The notes below the pieces were generated by a model. It did no database searches. It was given only the letters and a program-made list of their open reading frames with translations, and was not told the DNA's origin. The position numbers and the translations under genes were made by a program. From Thermoguttaceae bacterium (lineage in GTDB: Bacteria; Planctomycetota; Planctomycetia; Pirellulales; Thermoguttaceae): a stretch of 57,929 nt of DNA. Positions 9,443-20,400 of the stretch are shown here, in pieces; the first letter of the stretch is position 1; the number at the start of each line of letters is the position of its first letter. The stretch is from contig JAFTCU010000110.1 in the NCBI GenBank assembly GCA_017454585.1, positions 1-57,929 on the forward strand. Direction: 5' to 3'.

Positions 9443-10936
9443 TTAGAATCTTATAATTGCGTCCGCTCCAAAGGTAATCATGTCTTTCTTTGTGAATCCA
9501 TCGTAGGTTTGCATGCCATCCACATCGAAATCACTGAAGTCATAACGGACTTCCGGACGAATTGTCAGCCAGGAAAGCGGCGTCCAGTTCGCGCCAATCG
9601 TCAAAGCATAGTAGTTTGACGCTTTATCCTGCCAGGCGAAATCATAACCGCCGTCAATGACCGTGCTGTCAGCATCGTTAAACCACTCGAATCGGGCGCC
9701 CAACGAGAACGAATCGGTGACCTGGAAGAGCAGGTAGTTTGTCAAACCAAACCAGGCTCGTCCGCGGTGCCTTGGCATGGACGCCCAATCCAGAACCTGA
9801 TATTCCCGATCGTCGTAACCAGCCGTAAATTCAATCACGTAGTTCAAACGCTTCGCAAGGCGGAATTTGCCGTAAGTGTTGAACACATAGCACATTTCCT
9901 GCTGATCAGATGTGGTTTGCATCTGATAACAGGGAGAGGTCTGTTTACCGATCATAAATGTTGAGGCAAACGTGAAAAATTGATCAGCGCTTTCCTTGGT
10001 AAATCCGATAACTCCCGAAAAATTGTCGTTAATCGAATCGAATGTATTCCACTCGGTCACACCACCCAAAATGAAGTTCCAGCCGTTGATCAGCCCAAAG
10101 GTTCCAATCGCACCTGTCATTGAGGTCGGCATGGCATAAATCTTTGAATACGTCTGCGAGTAGAAGAAGTTCTTGTTCGCCTGAAGCGATTCGTAACCCA
10201 TAATCGAGTCAAAGTGACCGACTTTCAGGTCAAGACCATTCACGAAAGGCATATAAACTTCCACAAAAGCCTGCGGAAGAGCAATTCCATATTCACTGCG
10301 ACCGGCCCGGTAAAGCGGGTCGTTTTTCATACCGTTCCAGTGCGCCTGATTGTCATCTCTGGTTTCAAGTCCAACGGACGACATATAATAGTAGTCCGAA
10401 CCATACATGACATCCATCTGGTAACCAATAGAAAATTGATCGGCACGTTCGACTTTTCGACCAAAGGAAAGGTAAGCCTGATTCATCTGGTAGCCGTCAT
10501 GGTCGTTCATGCCCATCGGCTGAAAATCCTGAGCATTTCCCCAACGAATTCCCTGATCGACATAACCATTAATAAAGAAATTGCCAGGACCAAGGAATCG
10601 GCTTCCAACTCGAGCCGCTTCGGATTGATTGAATCGGTACAGGAAAAGTCCTTCCGGTTCTGGTGATTCCATATAACCGTAAATCGTTTCTTCCTGACAA
10701 GGCAAATCAGATGCAGGGATTGCCGCAGGTGCTTGTGTTTGTTCTGAACTCGCCTTCGATGCCTGTTGCCCGTAGGGGCCGGAAGTGGAAGCATCCAGAG
10801 AGGCCCAATAGGAATCATGGTCAAAAGAACCCGGCGCGTCAAGATTCTCTGCCTGGACAAGCGGCACGAGAACCAGAAGACTCGCGAATCCTTTCAAAAC
10901 CGTCTTCCATTTAAAATTTGTATTGATGATATTCAT
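9443..10936 (-). CDS. Outer-membrane beta-barrel porin, BBP2 (OmpL-like) family
   Basis: A 497-aa protein with a signal peptide (cleavage probably after VQA, near residue 29), a Gln/Ala/Ser-rich linker, and then alternating aromatic and polar beta strands to the end. The phrases FFINGYVDQGIRWGN, QMNQAYLSFGRKVE, VGHFDSIMGYE and WLTIRPEVRYDFSD fit the BBP2 porins common in Planctomycetota. The final residue is Phe (IIRF), the usual barrel-insertion signal. Likely a passive channel for small solutes; the substrate is unknown. A Shine-Dalgarno-like AAGGAA precedes the start. It is divergent from the giant LEPR-XLL gene across a long AT-rich gap. Confidence 0.8.
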   Translation of the reverse strand: MNIINTNFKWKTVLKGFASLLVLVPLVQAENLDAPGSFDHDSYWASLDASTSGPYGQQASKASSEQTQAPAAIPASDLPCQEETIYGYMESPEPEGLFLYRFNQSEAARVGSRFLGPGNFFINGYVDQGIRWGNAQDFQPMGMNDHDGYQMNQAYLSFGRKVERADQFSIGYQMDVMYGSDYYYMSSVGLETRDDNQAHWNGMKNDPLYRAGRSEYGIALPQAFVEVYMPFVNGLDLKVGHFDSIMGYESLQANKNFFYSQTYSKIYAMPTSMTGAIGTFGLINGWNFILGGVTEWNTFDSINDNFSGVIGFTKESADQFFTFASTFMIGKQTSPCYQMQTTSDQQEMCYVFNTYGKFRLAKRLNYVIEFTAGYDDREYQVLDWASMPRHRGRAWFGLTNYLLFQVTDSFSLGARFEWFNDADSTVIDGGYDFAWQDKASNYYALTIGANWTPLSWLTIRPEVRYDFSDFDVDGMQTYDGFTKKDMITFGADAIIRF

Positions 10937-11405
10937 GACTGATTCCTTTAGTCATTTAAAACAGGTGTATGAATACCCAGTTTATAATTTTATCGATTAA
11001 AAAGGAATAGCAAGTTGAGAAAAAAATACAATTTTTTACAAAAATGATAAAAATATTAAAAAAAATGGCTGTATTGCATTTTAGGTATTGTCTTTTTTGG
11101 GAAAATTTTGTATGTTTAATAAATCTTTTTCGGATTTTTATGCGTAAATGGTGTATAGGCGGAAAACCTGACACTAATTTACGTCTGAAATTGAACGAAG
11201 AATCCCCTAAAACGGAAACGTTGCGAGAAACCCAATTTGCGCACGAAGATGCACCAACACATCACACGTTTTTCCGGATAAGGAATACCTTGAGGGTTTC
11301 GGCAAGCCTCAGAGAGGATTCATTCAAAAATTTACGTTCACATCAATATGATAATATATATTGTGTGAGTTCCCGTTTTAGTCATCCGCAAAGTGGAAAT
11401 TGATC
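10937..11405. other. AT-rich divergent intergenic region
   Basis: This 469-bp gap separates the porin (-) from the first giant protein (+) and must hold both promoters. Its porin-side half is very AT-rich. A possible -10 for the plus-strand gene is GATAATATA near 11350, but no convincing -35 is seen. A 119-aa open frame across the gap has no recognisable features and is not called. No RNA gene was seen. Confidence 0.5.
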
Positions 11406-14400
11406 ATGAAAAAGAACTTTGTTTCCAGTCACCTGAACAGCAGTAACCACAAAACGCAGGCCAATCGCAAAACGCGTGCCCTGCAGATGGAAGCCCTTGA
11501 GAGCCGTCACCTTTTGTCGGCTGCTTCAATAATGCAGACGGCCATTGCGAATGACCAGGCTCGGGACTCTGACGCCTGCAAAGAGGTAAATCAGAATACG
11601 TTTACCGTGCAGAGTAACCTTACAACGAATTACACTGACAAAGTGGTTGCGGTGTACATTCAGGGAAACAGCGATGCGACTTTCAGGCTGAAAGACGGCG
11701 ATTCCGCGACCATTCTCAGTCAGGTTCGTGACTCGCAGAACGAAGAAATCGCGTGCCTCCTTGTCAAAATGGGTGCGAAATCTTCCTTTACCCTCACGAC
11801 CGATTCCCCGTTGGATGGTCCCATGACTGTTTTTGTGACGCATCCGCTTGATTTGAATGGCGATGGTCGTGGAACAGAGCAGGAATATTATCAGGTCCAG
11901 GGAAGTTATTTGAACTCGCAGGGGTTGAATCAACGAGTTGTGGCCATGTTCTATAAACAGCACGGAATAGATATGACCACCCTCGAAGTGCCAACAATTT
12001 TTGACCAGAATAGTAATGGTAAAATCGACCAGAACGAATGGCAGCTCGCTGCGGATATTCAGGATATGAATTATCGGATTTCCCCGACGATCACCACTAC
12101 GCCGCAGATTGAGAACCTGAAAGTTGCCGGTGTCACAGGAACTCCGGTACCCAATCAGGAAAATCGCTTCATCTCGAATATAGATCCCTCCGAAGTTGAT
12201 GACCCTGCAGTTACGTTCACTATTCCGGAATCGGAAACTCTTCCCGTGAAAGCGGTCATTGATTACATTGACGAGAACGGTGATCCCCAGCAGTTGACGG
12301 TGGATGAAGTGGAAGGCCCCAATGTTTCCATTCCTCTCGATGGCGGGATCCAGGCGAACTCCACGGTTACGATTACAGTCAGTTACAATGGGCTGGATGA
12401 TAGTGAGACGACTTACACCTACGTTTTCGACTCGGAAGCGCCTGCGCTGGATGTTGCTTCCCAGCTGACTTCAGACTACAACGTTTACGAGGGTATGGTT
12501 TACACCAACGACCCCACGCCGGAATTTCTGATCAGCCCCAGCGGCGAAATCGACTGGGATGCGGTTCTCGAAGAAGCCTCCAACCCGGACAAGGGGATCT
12601 GGCTCGTCGTTGAGGATGATCAGACGGATGTGTTCCGCAAAAAGCTCACGAACTCGGACCTCACCAAAATACAGAATGGTGAGTTCTTCGTGACGCTGCC
12701 CAGACTTCAGGATGGTGTGCATACTCTGCATTTCTATACCGAGGACCTGGCCGGCAACCAGACCGCCGGCTCGCAGGAAGTGCTGACGATCGACACCGTA
12801 AAGCCGGTCGTGGCGGCTGAAGGCCACAACGTGAATTATGGCTCGGATTCGATGTACGTCGAAACCTCCACGACGTCTCTGGACATCACGGTGACGGACG
12901 AGAATCTCATGATCACGGATCCTGATGGCTGCGTGACGATGACCTCCAATCGCGGCGGTTCTGCCGAACCGATGGAAACGGGCGTGACGGATTCGTCGAT
13001 CCAGTACACGTACTCCCTGGATCAGTCTTACGGCACGAACATCTGGACGTTTACGGTCGTGGACGCTGCCGGAAACCAGTCGGTCAAGACCTTCACCTAC
13101 GATTACAACAAACCGCCGCAGGTCACGAATAAGGGCACGAAACTTCAGGACGCGGACGTTCGTTTGACGACCGATTCCACCACCGCCAGCGATTATGAAT
13201 CCCAGCAGGCCGTTGGCACGGTTACGGACGGCGAGTTGAACCTCGGCAAAGTCGCGGATCTGTTCAAAGAGGTCGATGGCTCGAGCATCGTGGCGGACAA
13301 AAACCACGTGAGCATCGAAAATCTCGGTGATGCGGTTGCGTCATGGGACATCAACGACCAGGGCGAGATCGTCCTGACGCTCGCGAGCTTCAACGAGGGC
13401 GAGACCGCGACGTTCGTTTCAGAAGGGATCGCGATCACTTACACGGACGAGTACGACAAATCGGCCGACATTTCGTTCGATCTGAAGTGGACGAACGACA
13501 CCGAGGCGCCGGTTGCCACGCTGGACGAGAACGACGCGCTGATCGACAAAGCCGAAAACGAGTATTATTACACCGGCACGGAAGACCTTGCGCTGACATT
13601 TACCTTCACTGACTTTAATACGATTGAGGAAGGCACGATTTACGTTTACGGCGATGATCCGGAAAATCCCATCCTGACGAGCGAAATGGGCGACTTTGAT
13701 CAGGCTGAAGTCCTGCTCGAAAACCCGGTCCACAATCAGTCCTACACGATCAAATACTCCGCGAAAGACAATTTCGGGAACGAGATCCAGGACGCGACCA
13801 TTTGCACGATTTTCGTTGATCAGAAGGTGGACGTTGAATCGGCGGAAATGGAGTTCAGCGGCGTCAACCAGAAGGACAAGGACTCCACTCCGTCCTTTGA
13901 GGCAACGTTTGATTCCCTGACTGAGCCGGCCACATTGATCCTCTACTGCGATGGAGTTGAAGTTGCCTCGGTTGAGGTCGAAGCCGATGCCGCAAGCGCG
14001 GAGATCACGTCGTCCGAACTGCCCGAAGACGGCATTTACACGTTCACGGCCAAGCTGGTTGACGACGCTGGCAATGAGTTCACTGTGAGCCCGGCAGATG
14101 GGCTGACCTACTACTTCGACACGACCGCGCCGACCGTTGCGATCACGAACGCGGCGGAGGATCCCACCGGCGTGACGAGCAGCGATTACACGCTCACGCT
14201 GGACACTCAGGACGCAGTTTCTGGTGTGGCGAGCATCCTTGTAGCCCAGTCCTTTGCTGACGCGCAGGGAGTTTCCCAGACGAGATATTACACGTCCAAC
14301 ACGAATTTTGACTCGTGTAACGTTGTACTTTTCTACGGCGTGAACACGTTCACCTACACTGCCACGGACGCCGCAGGCAATACGAGCGAATCCTCTGCGG

Positions 14401-17400
14401 TATTCAGCGTTGTTTACAATGTCGCGCCGGAAGCCACAGGTTCCTTCTATAATGCGGACGAAGAAAAATTCTCCCAGACGCTAAGCAAGAGCCTCTGCGA
14501 CGAAAACGAACAGATTCGGCTTGACCTGACGAAGTACTTCACCGATGAAGTGATTGTCACACTGACGGGTGATGATTTCACGATTACCGGGAACAACAGC
14601 CAGGAAGCTGCCGTGAGTGCGTGCGCTATCGAGAACGGATTCATGGTTTTGACCATGACCCCTGGTATGGCGCAGGATGTCGAGGACCGTTTCTCCAACA
14701 TTTCCTTCACACTGATCGATGAGTTCGGTAAAGAACTGGCCGTTTCCTTTGATGTTACGTACCTGTTCGACAGTTTCGCGCCGACGATCCAGCCGGAAGA
14801 TCTCACGGTTACAGCCTCCGCGCAGGGAACTGTCACGAAGTACAACGACGAGATGTATTTCCTGACCGGTAACGAAGTCAACATTGAAGCGACGATTACG
14901 GACGACACAGGAATCGAAACCTGTGGCTGGGCGCTTTATAAATACGTTGACGATCAGGAAGTGGAAGTTAGCTCCGGCACGGACGAAGCCGTTAGCTGCA
15001 GCATTGCGGACGCTTCGGAAGGTGATCATTACGTCCTGAAGGCCTGGGGTAAAGACACGCTTGTGCCGGCCAATGAATCGACTCAGGAAAATCCGAGCTG
15101 CGAGTATCATTTCTACGTGGACAATACGGCTCCGACCGCAGAATCAGAAGCGGAACTTCAGGATTCCACCGGTAAGGTCGCTGAGGATCAGACGCTCATC
15201 AACGATAACCAGCCGCGAGTTGCTTACGAAGTCGAGGTCAACGATATGAAACCGGAATGCTGCACGCTTTCCATTTACCGTGACGGCGAACTGCTCGGCG
15301 ATAATTTCGACTTCACAGGCACGCTCACGAACGACACCGCCCTGACCGACGGCGTACACCGCTACACCTTCAAGGTCGTGGACGGCGCGGGCAATGAGTC
15401 TGTGGTTTACTCGCTCATCGAGTTTGTCGTGGATACGACCGCCCCGGTCTGGACCGTGACGGAAGTCGCCAATGCTCCGGCGGAAGAAGGCGATTTCGGC
15501 TTCCTGTTCCTGGATGAAAATGATTCCGTCGAATTCAATCTGGAAGTCGAAGACAATGTTTCGGCCCTCGAAGATGTGAAATTCCAGTACTCCACCGACG
15601 AGGGGGAAACCTGGACCGATTACGTTCCTGGTGACGCCATTGCTCTTGAATTTGGCACGAAGACGTTCCAGTTCAAGGCCATTGACGAGGCCGGAAACGA
15701 GAGCATTTCCGACACGACGATCGATGTCTCCTACGACCACACGCCGACCGTGACCCGTGCGACGCTCGCGGCGAAGGACCCGATCGGGTTCGTGGAAGAC
15801 CAGACGGAATACACCGTCTATTTCACCGCTTCGGAAATTTCTGCCCTCTTTGATGACGCGGACCTCGAAAACGGCGACACGCTGACCTTCACCTGCAATT
15901 TTGAAGGGGCTGAAGGCGTTGTAACGGATTACAATTGGACATTCAATAACGGCGTCTGGAACCTCAAACTGACGGTCGATCCGGCAGCCTTGAAGCAGGC
16001 GCACAGCTTCGGAACGCTGACCTCCATCACCGCCACCGACACGTTCGATCAGTCGGCAGTGAAAGAAGTGAATATGGCGATCGAAAAGGCCAACCTTGCG
16101 CCGGAACAGGTCAAAGAAGATACGCTGACCGACACGCAGAAACTCACCGCTACCCCGTCCTACACGTTCGATCTGAGCGGTTACTTCGCCGATCCGGAAG
16201 GCGACACGTGGACGATCTCGTCTGCCGCGATCAATGGCGATGAGTGCGAGATCGACGGCAAAGAGATCACCTGGGCCCCGTCCAGCGGCAAGTATGGCTA
16301 CACCACGTTGACGGTTACGGTCAAAGACCAGTTCGGCGCGGAAACGACTGCGAATATAGATGTTGAGATCACATGGGCGGGTGTTCAGAGCGTGGCCGTG
16401 AGAAATCAGACCGTCGAGGAAAACGCCAACACGCAGAATGTGGAAGTCACCATCGAAAACGCTTTCGACGCAAACGAAGCCTGGGGAGATTACACGTGCG
16501 AAATGACCAACAGCGTTACCATCAAATCCCAAACGGTTTATGGCAACACGGTCGATAATGATCACGTGCAGACCCCGATCGAGGCCCTGTTTGCCGACTA
16601 CAGTTTCGAGGGTTCCACACTCACTTACAGCCTGAATCCTTACGCCTATGGCGAAGCGGTTCTGGAACTGGGCGTGAATGGTGTCAAGACGGAAGTGAAG
16701 ATCACGGTCACGAACGACCCGTGTGACCCGTACGCGCCTGACCAGACCGGCAGCTTTACGCTTACCAACACGGCGGCGCAGGAGTATAATGTTCTCGCCC
16801 AGTGCAACACCGACACGGATTCCGGCACCCTGGCCCTCACCTCGGTCAACGACAATAAAACGGCCATTACGATCTTCCGGGACGACAAGGTTTACACTCT
16901 GAACCTGGCCGTGACCGAAGACGGCTTCACGCTTACCCGCGGCACGATCGACGGAAACGCCGGGACGAGCGAGGAATGGGAAGCCCTGCACGGCTCTACG
17001 ATCGTGATCCCCTATGAGATCCAGAACACCGATACGGAATGCACGAATACGGGCAATTTCATCGTCAAGCTGAACGCGATCGCCAAGAGCGTCACGAAGT
17101 CCTACCGTCGCTCTGACGCTGACGAATACTACGAAATCCCGCTCAGCGAATTCACCGATTTCGCCAACCAGGGGTTCAAAGTCGTGAACGTCACATTCGT
17201 TCGCGGTTCCGAAGACGTTGCGGCAGGCGTAAACAGCGAAGGCGGTGTTGGGGTCTCCATCCCGGCTGGCTGCGACGTGGACACGGTTTACGAATACATG
17301 CTTTCCAATGGCACGACCACCTACTACGCCCAGCTTTACATCAGCATCGACGGCTACAACTGGGCGCCGGTACTGATTTCCGACGACGCCAACAAACTCG

Positions 17401-20400
17401 AAGTGGATGAAAAAGAACCTGATGGAACTGCTGATTCTGTGACCTACGAGTGGCGGATCGACGATCTCTTCGTGGATCCGGTGGATGGAACAGACCTGAC
17501 GATCAATGTGACGGGTCTGCCGACGATCACGGACGGCCGCACCGATGAAGTGGGTAATTTCGGTACCGGCGAATTCAATGACGGCGTTGTTTCGTTCACT
17601 CCGAACGACGTGGATTTCTACGGAACGATCGAATTCACCGTCGCGGTGACGGACGGCCCGGCCGGAACGAAACAAGCCGCGCCGAGGACGAGCACGTTCA
17701 CGTTTACGGCCACGATCACCAACACGGCCGACGCTCCGAAAGTCGTGCCCGGCGCGGATCTGGTCCTTTCCGGCGATCCCGGCGACGTCTTTGACCTTTC
17801 CGAAGAGGTTGATAAATTCTTCAGCCCTGACGGGGATGATGAACTTGAAGTCGTTTATCAGGGATCGACCACCTACACGATCCCCGAAGACGCCCAGTTT
17901 GGGACCTACACGATCGAAGTGACCGTGAACGACCTGACGAACGGCCTGTCGAGCGCCTTTGAATACACCGTGGTGGTCAGCGGTTCCGCGATGATCACGG
18001 ACGACAGTCTGGACGTTTCGAAACAGGTGGAAACAGTCATTCGTGCGGGTGTGAATCTTGATGAGGCCAAGACGTTGACTCAGGATGTGGAACTTACTGC
18101 CGATGCGACTCTTGCTGAGGGGACGGTCCTGAAAGCGGGTACTGTTCTGAAAGCCGGTACATTTTTCGAAGAGGATACAAGAATCGAGTGTAGTGAACAG
18201 CAGGATTGGCTGGTAGCGATTGGTTTCAAACAGAGGAACAACCGTTACACTGCACAAGATGATATTTATCTTCAGGAAGATGTAATTTTAATGGCTGATC
18301 TTATTATCGAGACATCAGACAATGGTGTTGTCGTTACGGAAGGTTCCACGCTTGCTGCCGGTACGGTTGCTGCGGTCGGTTCCAATTTTGGTCAGGAAAT
18401 CGTCATCACCGAAACGGTCGCTGACGCAACGACGGTTAAGAAAATATACCAGGCAAGCAGGAGCGTTTTTGAACTCACAAGAACCAGATTCGTTCTTTTG
18501 CGTGATGAAATCACGATTTCAGTGACTGACCCGACTGCAATCAGCAGCGTGACCGACTTCAGCGCGATTGGTGGTGCGACTCAGTACGTCTTCAATGCTG
18601 AGGCCAGTGATACGGATTACTACGACACGGTAGAATTCTCGCCAACAGGTACCGAAAGAATCATTTCGATCATCGACCCAGTCGTGGAAGCAGGAACCAT
18701 CTCGCCGTTCCGGTTTGTGACGTATGATTCCGAGACGGGCAAGTTCTATGCCTACTATAACCCCTATGACTCCATTCAGGACCGTAGTGCGCAGACGGCG
18801 ATCCTCAATGTGAACGGAGAAGATGTTGATTTGACCCTTTCCATTGATTATGAAAAGCCGTTTGAAATTTACTACACCCTGTCCAGAGGAACGGATACAC
18901 GTGCGGTTGCTGATAGTGTTTCTGCGGGAAGAAATTGCGAGTTTGTAGACCCGACCGCAGTTATGACTGCCGGACAATCTTACACTATTCAGATGTGGAT
19001 TAAATGCAATCTGCCACTCCTCCAGCCATCGTTGCTTGCCGGGAAACCGTATGGGGCGCAGAGCTGGATTGAGGCTGCAACGGTGCCATTGAATAACGCG
19101 ACGAATGTGGCGACCAACGCACAAGTTGTTTCTCCTTATGAAGATGGAATTGCCACACTGGAATATCGCTTAGTGGAAGCTCCTCAAGCGGGTTCGGATT
19201 TTAACAGCGAAACTTATCAGATCGTTTATCTGACCTTTACCGCTGGTGAAAATTCTACTTTGGGCGAGTTCAGTCGTGATATGGATGCAATGGGTTATTC
19301 CCTGATTCTCAATAACGATCTTTCCGATGGTATTGGGGCGTGTGGTGGTGTGGATCCTGAAATCGGAACTCCCAATGCAGACAAGAGCATATCTGTTCAT
19401 TTGCCTGCGGCTCAGGTCGTCGCCAGAACCCTCGACCCGAACATGGTGAAAGGTACGAGCGCAGCGAAAGAAACCATCGTGGAAGGAAACGGCATTTATA
19501 TGTCGCTCGTGAAGGAAAAATCCGCTTCGGAAGTTTCCCGCACGCTGCGGAAGAGCGAGGCCTATATCACCGAGTGGGATAAATCCTACCTTGAACTGTG
19601 GGTCAACACGCAGGAAGCGGGAATCGACATTGCGAACTTCAAGTTTGACGTGAATTACGATTCCAGCCTTTACACCGCCACGGGGATCGAGTTCGGCCGG
19701 AATGTTTCCAACACGGGTGCGGTCACCTTCGCGGATGGAAGTGTTCAGGGCATTTCGGGCACGTTGACCAATGCGGTCACGAACGCGGATGGTTTTGTTC
19801 TGGTCGGGCGGATCCAGCTCACGCCGGTCAAAAACGGCGGAATCGCGTCCGAAACTATTGGCTCCACTTCGCTCGGCCTGAATCTGGAAAACATCGAGCT
19901 GCGTGACTCCGCGGGCCTCTGGCTCGACGTCAATACGCAGACGGTGGTGAATACGAAAGCTCTGGCAGTCATGTATGACGCCACGGACGATGGAGACATC
20001 GACATTAACGACTTGGTCATTTTCGCCCGGAAGTTCGGAACGAATACCGTGGTTTCCACGGATACGCTTGCGTGGGCTCTCGACTTCGACAATAACGGCC
20101 TGATCGGTATTCAGGACCTCGTTGCCTTTGCGAGAAACTTCGGAGCGACGCAGACCAACGGCGCGAAAATCATCTACCCGGAAAATTACTTCCAGACCTG
20201 GATCGGAACCACGCTGGAAATGAGCGGTGACTCCAATATCGCCGACACGCTGGAAAGCGCGCTGGATTCCTGGAGTGAAAAACTTGGCGAGGAATTGAAC
20301 CTTGACGTTCAAATTATCGTAAGGGAATACACGAACGAAGTGAATGGAACCCTGGCCGAGGCGTCTCTCCTTGGGTGCGATGAAAACGGCAAGCCAGACA

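Noticed and set aside
11044..11403. A 119-residue plus-strand frame before the first giant gene
   Set aside because: It has AT-rich composition, no ribosome site and no recognisable sequence, and it overlaps the expected promoter area.
15144..18257. A 1037-residue open frame on the minus strand inside the first giant gene
   Set aside because: It is antisense to clear Ig/cadherin-like repeat coding sequence, rich in Arg, Val and His with no motif or ribosome site. It is a by-product of the codon bias of the real gene.
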